A program made the position numbers and the translations under genes. Shown here in pieces: positions 28,131-40,469 of a stretch of 64,000 nucleotides of DNA. Under the pieces are notes generated by a model that saw nothing but the letters and a program-made list of their open reading frames with translations, searched no databases and was not told where the DNA came from. Positions within the stretch are counted from its first letter, which is position 1. Each line of letters opens with the position of its first letter. The DNA comes from Pyrrhoderma lamaoense (Eukaryota > Basidiomycota > Agaricomycetes > Hymenochaetales > Hymenochaetaceae): positions 744,001 through 808,000 of the forward strand of contig NBAZ01000008.1 of the NCBI GenBank assembly GCA_002794735.1, written 5' to 3'.

Positions 28131-31129
28131 TTATGGGTCGGCATGTTCCCAACTCTCTCCAGAGCTTGAAGGGCTTTTTGAGCGATCATCACTAGGCTTT
28201 GAACCACCTTCTTTATCTAACCGTGGAGGTTCATCCGAGTATAACGGCTGAGCTCTCTCTTCCTCTTGATCATCTAAGAACCCAGAATGAAAACCGAGAT
28301 CATTCTGATTTGCTAAGGGCTGTCGAAGCTGGGTTTCTTCGTCAACATCTTCATCATCAGATACTTCCCCAAATGCATCATAAAGCTCCTTTGTCCCGCC
28401 TGTGCCTCTACCTCGTCCACGACCAAATGCTGACATGGTAAGATCTTCTCCTGCGACAGCTCTATACTGTGCCCTTCGGACGGCACGACGGCGCCAAAGG
28501 AAGAACGCTCCTCCGGCAATACCGCAAAATGCGACTGCCCCAATAGCTCCAAATACCCATTTTGAATTAGAAACCAGGTTATACATGCCTGGAAACCATC
28601 CTTCATCAGGGGTAGGAGTCATGGTTTCTTGAGCTTCAGATGAGGACGTTGGTTCAGCTATGTCACTTTGAGCACTGGAGAATGCGGGTTTGTCTGCTTC
28701 TCCCTCGGCAGTACCGTGATCTCCTGGAAGATGCTCCGTAGGTTTTGTAAGAATTTTACTGACTGTGGGAGATGGAGATGGAGGAGGGACATCTTCTGGA
28801 TCGGCTGGAGGTGGGAAGGGTACCTCTGGATCAGCGAGAACGAATGTTCGCGCCTGACTTGCATCAATCGTTGAGCCCCAAAGAGTCATAGTCCAACCAA
28901 GGAAACTTCCATCGTGGTCCTCCTTATTTTGATCTGAAACACGAATAGACCATTCTCCCACAGGGTCTTCATCCCTGTTTAACAGGACAAAATGTTAGAC
29001 ATACATTGTGACGAAGAAAAAGTAGGGGTACTTTACTTACCAATGTTTCACTGTCATGAAAGTCCAACCTGGAAAACCATTCTTATCCGAATCATACTTT
29101 CGTTGTCCAGCGAGAATACTTCTGACACCATTAGGGCTTACAAGCTCTACTTCAACATCACCTCTCCTAGTATGCCGAATCCAAACACGGACTGTTATGT
29201 GTTCAAGTTTATCAAAGTTATGCGTATTCAACATTTCAGTAGTTATTGTCGCCTTGCTTGTCACACCTCCCGGAACAATGGGTGCACCACCACTATATTC
29301 TCCCTCAAGAGTCATTGATCCTTCGTTTAGTTGTATAGGTGTGATATGTAACCAAGCCTGGGGCTTAACGAGCTCCCAAGTCTGAGCGGCTTTTACAAAA
29401 TCTAGTGCGTCCAGGCTACCATATCCATATTTATAACTGAACCGACGGCCAGCAGACGTGTTCTCCCAATCCGGGTCATCAGGGTTAACTATCTTTGCGG
29501 TTCGAACACAGAGGTGTTGGATATCTCTCCACGTCAGATCAGGGCTATAAAAATGATTAGTTATAGCATCGATTGTACTTTGATAGAAATCATACAAACC
29601 GGGTCGAAAGTGCAAGTGCAAAGATACCAACTGCGTTGGGAGCAGCAGCGGAGGTGCCACCATGGCTACGAGAACATTTATCTTTCCCAACATCCGTAGT
29701 TACCTACGAGGCTCCTAAGTTAAATAGCAACTCATTTATGAAGATACAGTCTTCCGCTTACGATATGTTTTCCACTGCCGAACTATAGGTTACGACCATG
29801 TTCTGTAGTATTATGACTTAGAGGAAACACTGAAATATTGATTTGAGAGAAACCTACAGCAGCACAAGACTCTGAGTAATATGGATGTAATCCCTTGTAA
29901 TCAATAGCAGCGACTGTCACAGAATATATAGAGTTTGTGTACCCATCAAAATTACACTGGTCTCCCTGGGCAGCTCCATTTCCACTTGCAAAGACAAAGA
30001 TGGATCCTTTTCCACCTCTCCCATTCTGTACACCATTTACAACAGCTTTTTGGATAAGATAGCTTGGACCCTCCATTGAACGCCCGTCATCAGCTGGGCC
30101 CCAACTACAGCTATAAATAGAAGTATTTTGAAATCCGTAATTCAATGCAGCCGCTTCATCTACGTCCGAGATGGGGCCGGACCTAAAGGCAAAGTGAAGA
30201 ATTCAATATCCGAACAGTACAGATACATAACGTCCATTTGACATACAGAATTCGTACACCCGATACTTTCGACGCATAAGCAATTCCAACGCCACATACA
30301 TCGTTCTTAACAGCAGCGATTTGACCTGCGCAACGTGTCCCGTGATGGTCATCAAAAAGTACGGGTTTCGGTAAAGGTTGGTGAAGATTGAAGTCATAGG
30401 AGTTAACTTCATCCTAGCACCATATCTTAGTATCTCCATGATGCTAAGATATAAGGAATGAATATGTAAACGTACAAAATTTCCCGCTAGGTCATCACTT
30501 TCATAGTCCAATCCGTCATCCACCATAGCTGAAATAACACCCTGTCCAGCAATCCCCATATCCCACACAGGAGCGGCGTTTACCATATGTTGATGATATT
30601 CATCGTTGACCAAGTGCCATTGCTCGTTAAATAGAGGGTCTATGATACCTTCTCGTTCGGCGACTGCAGCGGAACTCATGTGGTCCCAGTCAGGTTGTTG
30701 AGGTGCCCTTACATCGAAGTCCCCGCGCTTTGTACGCTGCCGTAAAGTTTGTGGAGAAATGGACTTGACTGCCCTAGTTATGTGCCCAAAATCCTCTCCA
30801 TCATATCCACCAGCAGAACGTCGATGCAAGAACGCCTCCAATACATCTGGGTAGCGTGCCCGTTTCTCCCCAACTCCAGGCTTAGCTCTCCGAAGGAGCC
30901 AGTGATCCAACAGCTGGCCTGCCTGTCCAACTAATTCCAAGTCTAAAATATTTAATACGTCGTCAAGAGCTATACCGCTTGAAGAATCGTGCTCCAGCAC
31001 AAAGTATTCATGAGTGTCGTGATTTCTTTTAAGCAAAGCCGGTCTCGGAGAAACAGAAATTCCCTCGTTGATTTGTGAGAATAATAAAGCTACCAGAGCT
31101 AATGGGAATGATAATATGGGACGTAACAT
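28131..31129 (-). CDS. KEX2: Kexin-type proprotein convertase (KEX2)
   Basis: Calcium-dependent Golgi serine protease cleaving secretory precursors after Lys-Arg/Arg-Arg. Visible: signal peptide (MLRPILSFPLALVALLFS), prodomain with a probable self-cleavage site RQRTKR/GDF, subtilisin domain with catalytic Asp (MVDDGLDY), His (HHGTRCAGQI), SWGPADDG, ASGNGAAQGDQC and Ser (SHGGTSAAAPNAVG), a P-domain (PGGVTSKATITTEM to FLGWTMTLWG), a Ser/Thr/Pro-rich stem, one membrane segment (WVFGAIGAVAFCGIAGGAFF) and an acidic cytosolic tail. About seven introns; roughly 860 aa. One apparent shortage at 29778-29779 in VVTYSSGSGKHIV. Confidence 0.95.
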
Positions 31130-31649
31130 TATCCCTTGTTCGTGGTTAAAAGTAGAGAATGAGCATCACACGAATACACAACAGAGGTGTGAGAGTCATG
31201 CTTCAAATGACTTCTACAGGCACAAATAGTCCAAATCATCTGAAACACTAAAGAATACCGATTTTGATGATTGTGGACAAATGAAGAATCAATTATTAAA
31301 AGACATCGAATTTATGAGAATAAATGACACGCATTCTATGAATATGAATGTATATGTATTTATATCATCATTCTTTTCATTTGCTATTTTTTGTATTTTC
31401 AAAGTAATTAGTCGCCGTTAATTTATCCTTAGATAATCGCGTACAAACTAAGAATTGATTACAATTTAATAGAAATTAGACAGGATGAAACGGAACAATG
31501 TACATGTACGTTTGCAGGACAACTATTACTGGTACGAGATAAAATAGTCGGCATAATTTGGCTTGAACACAACAATATAAATACCAAATGACCCCAATAA
31601 AGTTGCAAGTGAAAAAGACTTCGAGCCGTTCAACACCACATTTGCTTAA
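31130..31649. promoter_or_regulatory. Bidirectional promoter KEX2 / orphan gene
   Basis: A 520-bp A/T-rich head-to-head spacer; the part from about 31310 to 31480 is particularly A/T-rich. No repeats or RNA gene recognised. Confidence 0.35.
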
Positions 31650-32939
31650 ATGAGTGCAGGGTCTTCGAGCCGTGAGCAGTTGCCAGATGATATTAGCACT
31701 TCTCTTCCAGATCGCCATTTTGAGACTGCAGATGAATATGAGGAGTACGCGTATAAAGTTATCAATACTGAAGGCGCCTTGGGCAAACAATTCTGGACGA
31801 AGGTATATAACTGTGCCAAACAGCCGGGTAATAACGTGAATGATATCAGAGAATATATGAAGTCCCTCAGAGAGAAGGATAAATTAAGACAACGAGAGAG
31901 GAGGGAAAAAGAAAGACTGGATAAAATAGAAGAGGGTCCCTCAAGGCCGTTTACCGGAAAGTATGAGATATTAAGAGAGACCCGCCAACCAAAAAAAATT
32001 ACACCAATATTTAAATCAAAGGAGGAAGCGATAAAATACTTCAGTGACAGAGAGAAAGAGTCGATTGAGAAAAAAGACAATCATGCGAGTTACTGGAGAA
32101 ATCAAAAATCCTACGCTCAACAACCCGATGTTGGAGTGGAGCAGATTAATAGTAAATTAGATGAAGAAAAGAAAGTAAAAGCTGGGAAGGAGAGGGCTAG
32201 AGAGAAACGGAGAAAAGAGGAAGAACAATCCAATCCTAAAGAGAGAGCAAAGAAGCAGGCCACAAAAAGAACGACAACTAAAGACCCGTTACCTATGTAT
32301 GATACAGTCGAGGAATACAAAGCATGGTTCAAGAGAAAATTCGATAATTGCGATAATTCGAGCAAAAAACATCACATGAAGTATTTCCATTTCTGCTGTA
32401 AGGAGGGTGTAACGGTTGAAGAAATCAGAAAAAAATTTCAGGATGATACAGCGGCAGGAACAGAAAGAAAAAAGAAGTCACGAGAAAACGCAAGGCTTAA
32501 AAGAGAGGAGGCACGAAGGAATGCACCACCCGAGCAAGGATTACAGTTTGTAGCATATAACTCATCACAACCAGAATCGACACCTCAGCAAAGGTCAGCT
32601 ACAAGTCAAGCAAGCTTATCTTCGTCAGGTCCATCTCAATCAGGAACAATTGACCCAAGACTGCTTCTGCAAAGAGGACCACAACAGATACATCCGTCAC
32701 CAGTAAGAGCCAAACCCCACACAACTGTTGGACCTACAGGAACACACATAACACAGCAAAGTAATTCTCACACTCCACCGGCAGTAGCCCGACAGCGGCA
32801 GCCCATCGTAGCCGAATCGTATCGAAGGAAGCTGGTACTCCAAAGACTTCCAGCAGACCTGCTCCAAGCCAAATATTTGACCAAGTTGTTGATACTCCAC
32901 GAAAATCTTGACGTAGAACCTAGAACAAATGAAAAATAG
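31650..32939 (+). CDS. Unrecognised intronless protein with three charged repeats
   Basis: I do not recognise the family. The 429-residue frame is uninterrupted, unusual here because nearly every other gene has several introns. Residues about 24-92, 121-191 and 217-287 are diverged copies of one module: an acidic [TSK]xxEEYxxY/W start, a hydrophobic/aromatic middle (FWTKVYNCAKQPG; SYWRNQKSYAQQPD; HHMKYFHFCCKEG), a [NG]V[NE]xI turn and a long Arg/Lys/Glu helix (RQRERREKERL; GKERAREKRRKEE; SRENARLKREEARR), probably coiled coil. The last 140 residues are Gln/Ser/Pro-rich and low complexity, with RxRQ-type basic spots. No signal peptide or membrane segment. ATG 31650 is the first in frame. A nuclear or nucleic-acid-associated role would fit the composition but is not shown. 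Confidence 0.75.
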   Translation: MSAGSSSREQLPDDISTSLPDRHFETADEYEEYAYKVINTEGALGKQFWTKVYNCAKQPGNNVNDIREYMKSLREKDKLRQRERREKERLDKIEEGPSRPFTGKYEILRETRQPKKITPIFKSKEEAIKYFSDREKESIEKKDNHASYWRNQKSYAQQPDVGVEQINSKLDEEKKVKAGKERAREKRRKEEEQSNPKERAKKQATKRTTTKDPLPMYDTVEEYKAWFKRKFDNCDNSSKKHHMKYFHFCCKEGVTVEEIRKKFQDDTAAGTERKKKSRENARLKREEARRNAPPEQGLQFVAYNSSQPESTPQQRSATSQASLSSSGPSQSGTIDPRLLLQRGPQQIHPSPVRAKPHTTVGPTGTHITQQSNSHTPPAVARQRQPIVAESYRRKLVLQRLPADLLQAKYLTKLLILHENLDVEPRTNEK

Positions 32940-33334
32940 GGTTTAAAAGAGATCAAAATATATGCTTTTCATTTTAACCAATATGATGATTAGTCCAATC
33001 AATAGATTTGTGTTGATAAGGAGGAAAAGAGATGAAATTAATGTGATCAGTATTTGAAAACTAAGTCATATAACATGAACAAGCATTGCTTGCCTCTTAA
33101 GTAATCAATCTACCGGTATATCGCAAAATATATCCTGATTTTGCATGCGATGAAAAGACGAATTTGTAGGCAGTAGAGAAGACACAAAGTGAGATATTTC
33201 AAAACAGAGATGCAAAGCAATAATGATAACATCAATCCAGTCCCTGGTTGTAAGTCCAAAATACAATAATCTGGAGTAGAATACTTTCATAAAGCATAAA
33301 AGAAGAGAGAGATGACTGTGGGAAATAACTCGAA
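32940..33334. other. Convergent A/T-rich spacer
   Basis: About 395 bp between the stop of the orphan gene and the POT1 stop. A/T-rich; a minus-strand open frame (33105-33338) overlaps the POT1 end in another frame and has no support. Confidence 0.4.
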
Positions 33335-36300
33335 TCATGGATGCTTTGTATCAATCAGTTCGCATCCCGTAAGAGAGTAAACAACTTGTTCTTTCACTTT
33401 CCAAGATTTCACGGCAAGATCCATATATGACCCATACCGCGCCTTAACCCAATCTCATCTTTAAGGTGTTCATGCACTTCGGCGATATTTCCAATACAAG
33501 ACTCAAGCCTCTTCTTCAATGCCTCGAGAGCCCCAGCATTCTCCTTATCGCGCAAGTCGCAAGGTTTAAGCCCTGCAAGAAATTGTTCCTTTTAGAAAAC
33601 ATCAGCGATTATTCCAGTAAATGGGAACATATTCGTAGATTTACTAACCGCTTCGCTGCACACGTCAGACATCATCCTCTCCCCATCTTTATCTTCTAAC
33701 ATGAAGAAAAATCGATATTTCCACTGACAATATTTATGCAGCATATCCGAACAAGATGTGCATGCAAAGAATTTCTTGCTAATCCTTTGTGTTGTCATTT
33801 AGTGTAGTCACTATTTTGTAATCGAAATTGTAATAAAACTTACTCCTGTTTACAGTTCGTACAAATTCGGATAGAGAAATCCTGGATGTCTTTAGGGTAG
33901 AAATCAATGACACGTGCAGTCAGTCGGAACTTATTTGGGCATTTCTTCGTTCCTAGAATTTGTTTGATACTGCTTATTGGTTGATCCGTGTGTTTAGACT
34001 TAACCACAATAGGTTCAGGATCTGCAACTGCATTTTCAGGAACAGAATCAACTACTGCAGGGCTGGGTACTGTAGATGTTAACTTGTGTTCGAATTCCTC
34101 TTTCCTCCTAAACAATGATAAATTATTTTAGTCAATAGATTGCGAAGAGCAGATGAGTACGCCTACTGCAAAAGCTTGGGTACCCTTTGGTCGGTCGTAA
34201 AGCTCACGTCAAGTTTCGTCGTATGTTGATCAGTGAACTTCAACCTTCCCTGGAGAAAGCCATCATGATATTTCATGATGCGGACTTCTGTAAATTGAAC
34301 GATGTCTCCAGGTTTCATATCTCGTAGATTGTCTCTATCGTCCCAACAACCGATCCGAAGTAAAGGGACGGACCTCCCTTGAAGTTGTCTTTTTAATGAT
34401 TCGCTATGAGAAGTTGAAAGTTTGGGGTTTTCAGTGTAATCAGTCACAAAGACGTCCGTGACTTTTTCGTTAGAGTACTTATAAACAAGCTAATAAAATA
34501 GATTTAAGTCCTGAAACACAAAAAGCAAGGGAGAGAAACAGACTTCTGCAACGAAGTTATAATAACGTTCCTCTTGTATTTCAGAGATAAGATTGAATGT
34601 GTCAATGTCGGACTTCTTTCCTCCAGTCTTTAAGGTCTTTAGCGCCGAATTAACAGACAGGTAGTCGTTTTTTCGTCTGTTTGTAATTAGTAGGGACAGG
34701 TAAAGTTTTCGGAATACCACGTACTGTAAGAAATCCTTCAAGTCTGGGTCATATTCAGCATTAGCTTCGTCCAAGAGCTTGTATTTGGCTCTATAGAAGT
34801 CTACTTCGATAAATCCGCTACTACCGTATTTCAAACGGATATTCATAATCCTCCATATCTGACCTTCGGCCATCTTCTCTAGATCTCTAGCCGGAATTTT
34901 GCCTGTCATTCCGAAAAGGGCCCATTGTCCGTATGTATTAGATGAACTAACTCGGTTATTTGCGGTATAATCTGTAATAAATAGCTGAGCTTGTCCATAA
35001 CTTCCCTCCTCAATAAACTCAATGATCTGTAACAGATAATCTTATCAGTGAATTATGATTAGGCTCAGTGCTAACCCGATTACCTCAACTACAGCGTCAA
35101 AAAACACATTAGTATCAACGGATCCCAACAATTGGCATGTCCTTTTCGGGGAGGAAGGGAGTTCTATCAATTGACATTGAACCGATTTATACCAAGCTCC
35201 CAATTTACGCATATATCCAGCCTCCTCGCTGTTAGCATGGTAAAAAGTTACCATAGTGCGATCGTCTACCTTTATCTTGTATGGCGGGAACTCAAATTTA
35301 CCGTCAGACGGATTATACTGGACCCAATTCAGTTTATCGTCATAAACTACGCCATATACTTTGGCATCCTTCTTGGTGATATGGACATTCCTGAGTAGTA
35401 CAACTTTGCCTTCTTCAGGAGAAGGAAGGAGATGGGAGTATTCGGACTTCATAAAACACACGATCGAAAATCCGTAAGGACTATAGCTAACTGATGGGTC
35501 AGTAAGTACCAATTTCACTTTCAGATCTAAAGCCCGAGAGTCCTTAGTCAGTTATCTATCTAATTTTCAAAATTACTCAACCTGTGCCAAGCGTTTTTTG
35601 TGGCTCGTCTGAATATACAGAGACGGCAATTATCTGTGTCCGAAGACCTGGTGACTCGAGAAGATTTCTCAGTGGCAGGTATGTACCACTTTTCTAAAAC
35701 TAGAATTACAACTTGTGGAAACCGAGGTTGAAAGTCACTAACCGAAGAAACAAGGCCTGCTTCCATGTCCAACAGATTTTCTTGTGGAGGTTCAGGTGAA
35801 GGAGGGTGTACAGTTTGGGCATCCTCTTTTTTTGCACGTTCCTTATCCCTATACCTTTGTCTTTTTGTTCTTGTACTTAGTTTTATTTGTGGTTCATTGT
35901 TATGAGAATCGTTCAATTCATCGTCTAGGTCGCGCTCAGTAGTCTGCGTACTAGGCACCGGCGTAAGAAACCAGTCACCCTCTTCAGCCTCTCTCGTTAC
36001 TCACATAAAGAGTAAGGATGTGGCTCGATCATGAGGATAATAGATGACTTACCATCTAAGGTATCAAAGATTTCACCATCTTGCATAGCCCTTTTTCCGT
36101 TGACGAACTGCATGGCAACGCCTCTCCTGAATTCAAGAGTAAATGGGAGATGACCTGGATTAGATGTCGTTTTTTTGATTTCTTTTTAACGAGACAAGCT
36201 TTCCGGAGTGACAGCTTAATGGACTGTCCAGAACATAGTTTGAGTGAACTATGCTCCGTGAAAACGGATATCTTGAGCATACCATCCCCTTTCGTCAATT

Positions 36301-36529
36301 GGATGTCTTTTCTATTCTTATCACTAGAAGAGCTATTAAGCATGAAGACTGTGGCAGAAATCCAGCCCGGATCTTCATTCCTAGTTCCCCTAGCAGCAAC
36401 AAGAGTCCGCTCAATATCGAACCACCGAATCTCCTTATGAGGGTCCTCTAGCACATCCTTAGTCTCAATTTTGGGACGTTTGGGGCCACGTCCAGAGTGT
36501 GGTGATGAAGGACAATTCCGCTTATGCAT
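33335..36529 (-). CDS. POT1: POT1, single-strand telomere-binding protein
   Basis: Shelterin subunit that binds the telomeric G-strand. The Telo_bind OB fold is clear: YLPLRNLLESPGLRTQIIAV, YSDEPQKTLGT, then KLVLTDPSVSYSPYGFSIVC and VVLLRNVHITKK. A second OB region follows (VTDYTENPKLS, IGCWDDRDNLRDMKPGDIVQ), and a C-terminal part with a Cys pair in RICTNCKQE and another in FFACTSCSDMLHKYC, like the split zinc/OB3 region of POT1. Before the first OB there is an N-terminal extension of some 200 residues (from MHKRNCPSSPHSGRGPKRP, ATG 36529). About nine introns, roughly 890 aa. Near the end a shortage in the run 33448-33450 must be repaired to reach VKARYGSYMDLAVKSWK and the stop at 33335. Confidence 0.85.
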
Positions 36530-36803
36530 GGTGAAGGGTGGGAAGTTCGCGTGTCCTAGAACTAGTACTTTTAACCTCCAGCTAACGCGGTAAATGGAAC
36601 ATTCAATTGATGTGACATAACGTGTCTGCTGTCACGTATGCGTATATCTATAATTAAAATAATGATTATAATAAAGTATATATTGAGACGTTGACGTAAA
36701 CGTGGTTGCTTTAGTAAGTGTCTAGCGCTAATATGCTTGGACTAAAACTTGAGCTTCACAGGAACTGTAAGGAGACTTCCATGAACAGATAATCCTGATA
36801 TAA
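36530..36803. promoter_or_regulatory. Bidirectional promoter POT1 / Gfd2-like
   Basis: Head-to-head spacer of about 270 bp with an A/T-rich centre near 36645-36685. It holds taacgcgg and tcacgta, both only partial matches to the MCB and E-box sites seen in other spacers of this window. Confidence 0.35.
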
Positions 36804-38623
36804 ATGTTCTACAGACTTGCTGGTTTTGGATCGCAGATCGAATTCTGGTACGAGAAGGTATCCTTCTCACCATTGAACTCTTACTAATAATATGCGTATC
36901 TAGGTTTGATGATGACTTTCAGTACGAGGAGTTGAGTCGGACTACGTATGAACTATTAGCTGAAACGTCTTCCATCAAAGACGAAGATGAAAAGAAGAAT
37001 AAGGCACGTCGTCTGTCGAGTTGGTTCTTGGTATTACACCGACAGGGGCGTCTTATGTCTTAGTCACCGAAGAGCAAAGGAAAAAATTGCACCAGTACAT
37101 GAAGAAATTTCGGCGGTCGTCGAAGCTACCCCCTTCCGACAAAATGTTGATCTATAAATCATTGTCTCCAATATACTTCGGCTCTGCTTCTGAGCTGCAA
37201 CAGAAACTATCTACATATAGATGCAATTGTAAGAAAATAAGAATGAAGACAACTCAAAAGCGAACAAAGGACATCGCCGAGAAAACACAGGAAGGGCAGC
37301 TTTTGAGCAACAAAGGTGACCAAAGGCTACTCCTACTAACACAAATAAACATCTTCTTATTTATACTAAGGCTTTTATGGTTTGTCATCAACAATCCTAT
37401 ACTCAAGACGAAATTCATGGTCCCCAATGAACTAGATTTGGTTGCGTCAACACTAGTTATCTCCTTTTCTTACAACGCGTGGGTACGGAGTCCATAGACA
37501 AACAACGGACCGACCCGACCCTCCTAGAGCTCGGACTGACTAGCGTAGCTTGTCAGGCATTCAGTACTGGAGAAGAATATAAGTCTCAGATATCACGTTC
37601 ATCTCATGTTATCATCAAAGAAACTCAAATGATGATGGGCTACCAGCAAGCTGTGCGATTCTCTCTCTTCAACCATATAAACGAATACTGAACATCATCA
37701 ATTTATAGCCCTTCTTGTACGGTGAAACGGAGACATTAACAGACACACAAACCAAATCTTTATTCAGAGACTATTTCAATTCCATCAATGAAAAGCAAAT
37801 TATTCTTCTTGTATTCGATGCAGAGAGCTCGCAGAATGCGTTGAAAAAGCTCGGCATAGGATCAGTGATTTACAAATATGATATCGGGGAACTTCTCTAT
37901 GGTCCAGATGGACTTCAGAGCCAGCTAACAAGAAGATTTCGCGCAACATATAGTCAAGACTCGAGCAGAGCTATAAAGAGAGAACGGTCTCGATCTCCTC
38001 CACGACAAGATCCACAGCGACCTTTCCATCGCTCTCGATCACCTAGAAGGGAGTCCTCTCGATCTAAACTTCAGAGCGATAAGGATCATCTGACCAATCC
38101 TGAAATGGAAGAGAAAAAACCATTGATGATCTATCTAGTCGACGTTAAAAGCATGTTCTTATCAATGAGCACAACTAATGATGTATCTTCGCCTTCGAGT
38201 CTCGCATCGCGCTTGGGTATTATGGTAAAGGATAGTTCACTATGTGCTGGTAATGATAGCCAGTGAGTCCAGCAAACATGGATTCGTGCCATTTGCTATT
38301 CTGGTTAACATGATAACTAATTTTAGCCTCCTTATCGAATGTTGGATGCGTATGGCCTCTGGTAGTGCTATCGACGAACAGTACGAAGAGCTCGAGAGAC
38401 GAAGGGCTCTTCTATCTAGTAGCACCTTCGAAAAAACGAGGAAGATACTAAAGACGCACTCGCTCCAGTGCCAACCACAGATTCAGATGATGAAGACCCA
38501 AATGCTATCTTCTCCGAGAATTTTGTCGCCAAAGATTCAGCAAATGCAGTGAATAAAAATATATCTGGTCAATTGAGACCTCCAGATGATTATGATTATG
38601 ACTCCGACCAATCCTTCTGCTAA
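36804..38623 (+). CDS. Gfd2/YDR514C-like RNase H-fold protein
   Basis: Putative member of the fungal Gfd2/YDR514C C-terminal domain family (DEDDh exonuclease-like fold); the biological role is unknown. Likely start MFYRLAGFGSQIEF, then FDDDFQYEELSRTTYELL, a basic linker, and the nuclease-like domain: VISFSYNAWGTE, DPTLLELGLTSV, HVIIKETQMMM, FLYGETETLTDTQTKSLF, LVFDAESSQNALKKLGI, SSLCAGNDS, LLIECWMRMASG. An Arg/Ser-rich insert (RERSRSPPRQDPQRPFHRSR) resembles SR-protein tails. Acidic C-terminus ending DYDSDQSFC at 38623. Three apparent shortages: 37045-37048, 37481-37483 and 38424-38425. The residues that normally carry the first catalytic Asp and Glu look replaced. Exact start uncertain. Confidence 0.6.
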
Positions 38624-39114
38624 CACCCTTGACTTTTTCACTCTGTTTGTGCATTATGAGTTGTGTGCATGACTGCTCGTCCCCTTCGCATATTTATATC
38701 TGTAATCTGTTTGAAATGTAATGAATACTAAATTGTATAACTTTAAGTTAAAGTGAAGTTGTCATGTCTGTTGAGCTAATTATTATTATCGACGTGAGCA
38801 TATAAATTATAATAGTCAGCCACGTCTAAGTCGCCTCCGGCAACACATCCTTCACTGGGCTACAGCATTACATTCCAATCTTCTTCTACACTTACTCCTA
38901 TCGTTGTCACTGTCATCGTCGTCGTCGTCGCCACCTGTCCCTCATCCCTTTTCTCCATTCCCTTAGGACGCGACGTTTCTTACCTAACACCTAGTTTAAC
39001 TCGAGTGTCTCGCAACGTACGCCACCGACTAAATCCACAGACATCTACGTTCGCTATAAATTCGTAGCGTAGCAAAGCCACACCCATACGGACACCTTAC
39101 TCTGGTTAGAAAGG
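38624..39114. promoter_or_regulatory. Upstream region of RAB6 gene
   Basis: About 490 bp. The distal half is A/T-rich and probably includes the 3' UTR of the preceding gene; the proximal half (38870-39000) is pyrimidine-rich with a short tcg microsatellite near 38913-38930, as often seen before highly expressed fungal genes. Confidence 0.4.
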
Positions 39115-40225
<1,111 letters not shown>

Positions 40226-40469
40226 ACATCACATATATAGATGGTTTGTTCAAATCTGTCTCTGTTGTTGATGTTGTTGTGCTAGTATGTCAAATATATA
40301 TTATATGCTTTCCTTTTCTCCTTTCATATACACCTATAGTACATTCGTTTCTTCTATCTTTCCCTATTACTATTGTCCCTTTGTAAGTATGTATTAGGAT
40401 ACCTTTGCACATATACAGCCCCTCAACACATTCAACACATACACAAATACCCCACCCCCCACATATATA

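Noticed and set aside
33105..33338. Minus-strand open frame of 77 codons downstream of POT1
   Set aside because: It overlaps the repaired POT1 C-terminus only at its edge, lies in an A/T-rich spacer and has no recognisable content.
38913..38930. tcg microsatellite as a functional element
   Set aside because: Too short and in a pyrimidine-rich promoter; simple repeats of this size are common by chance.
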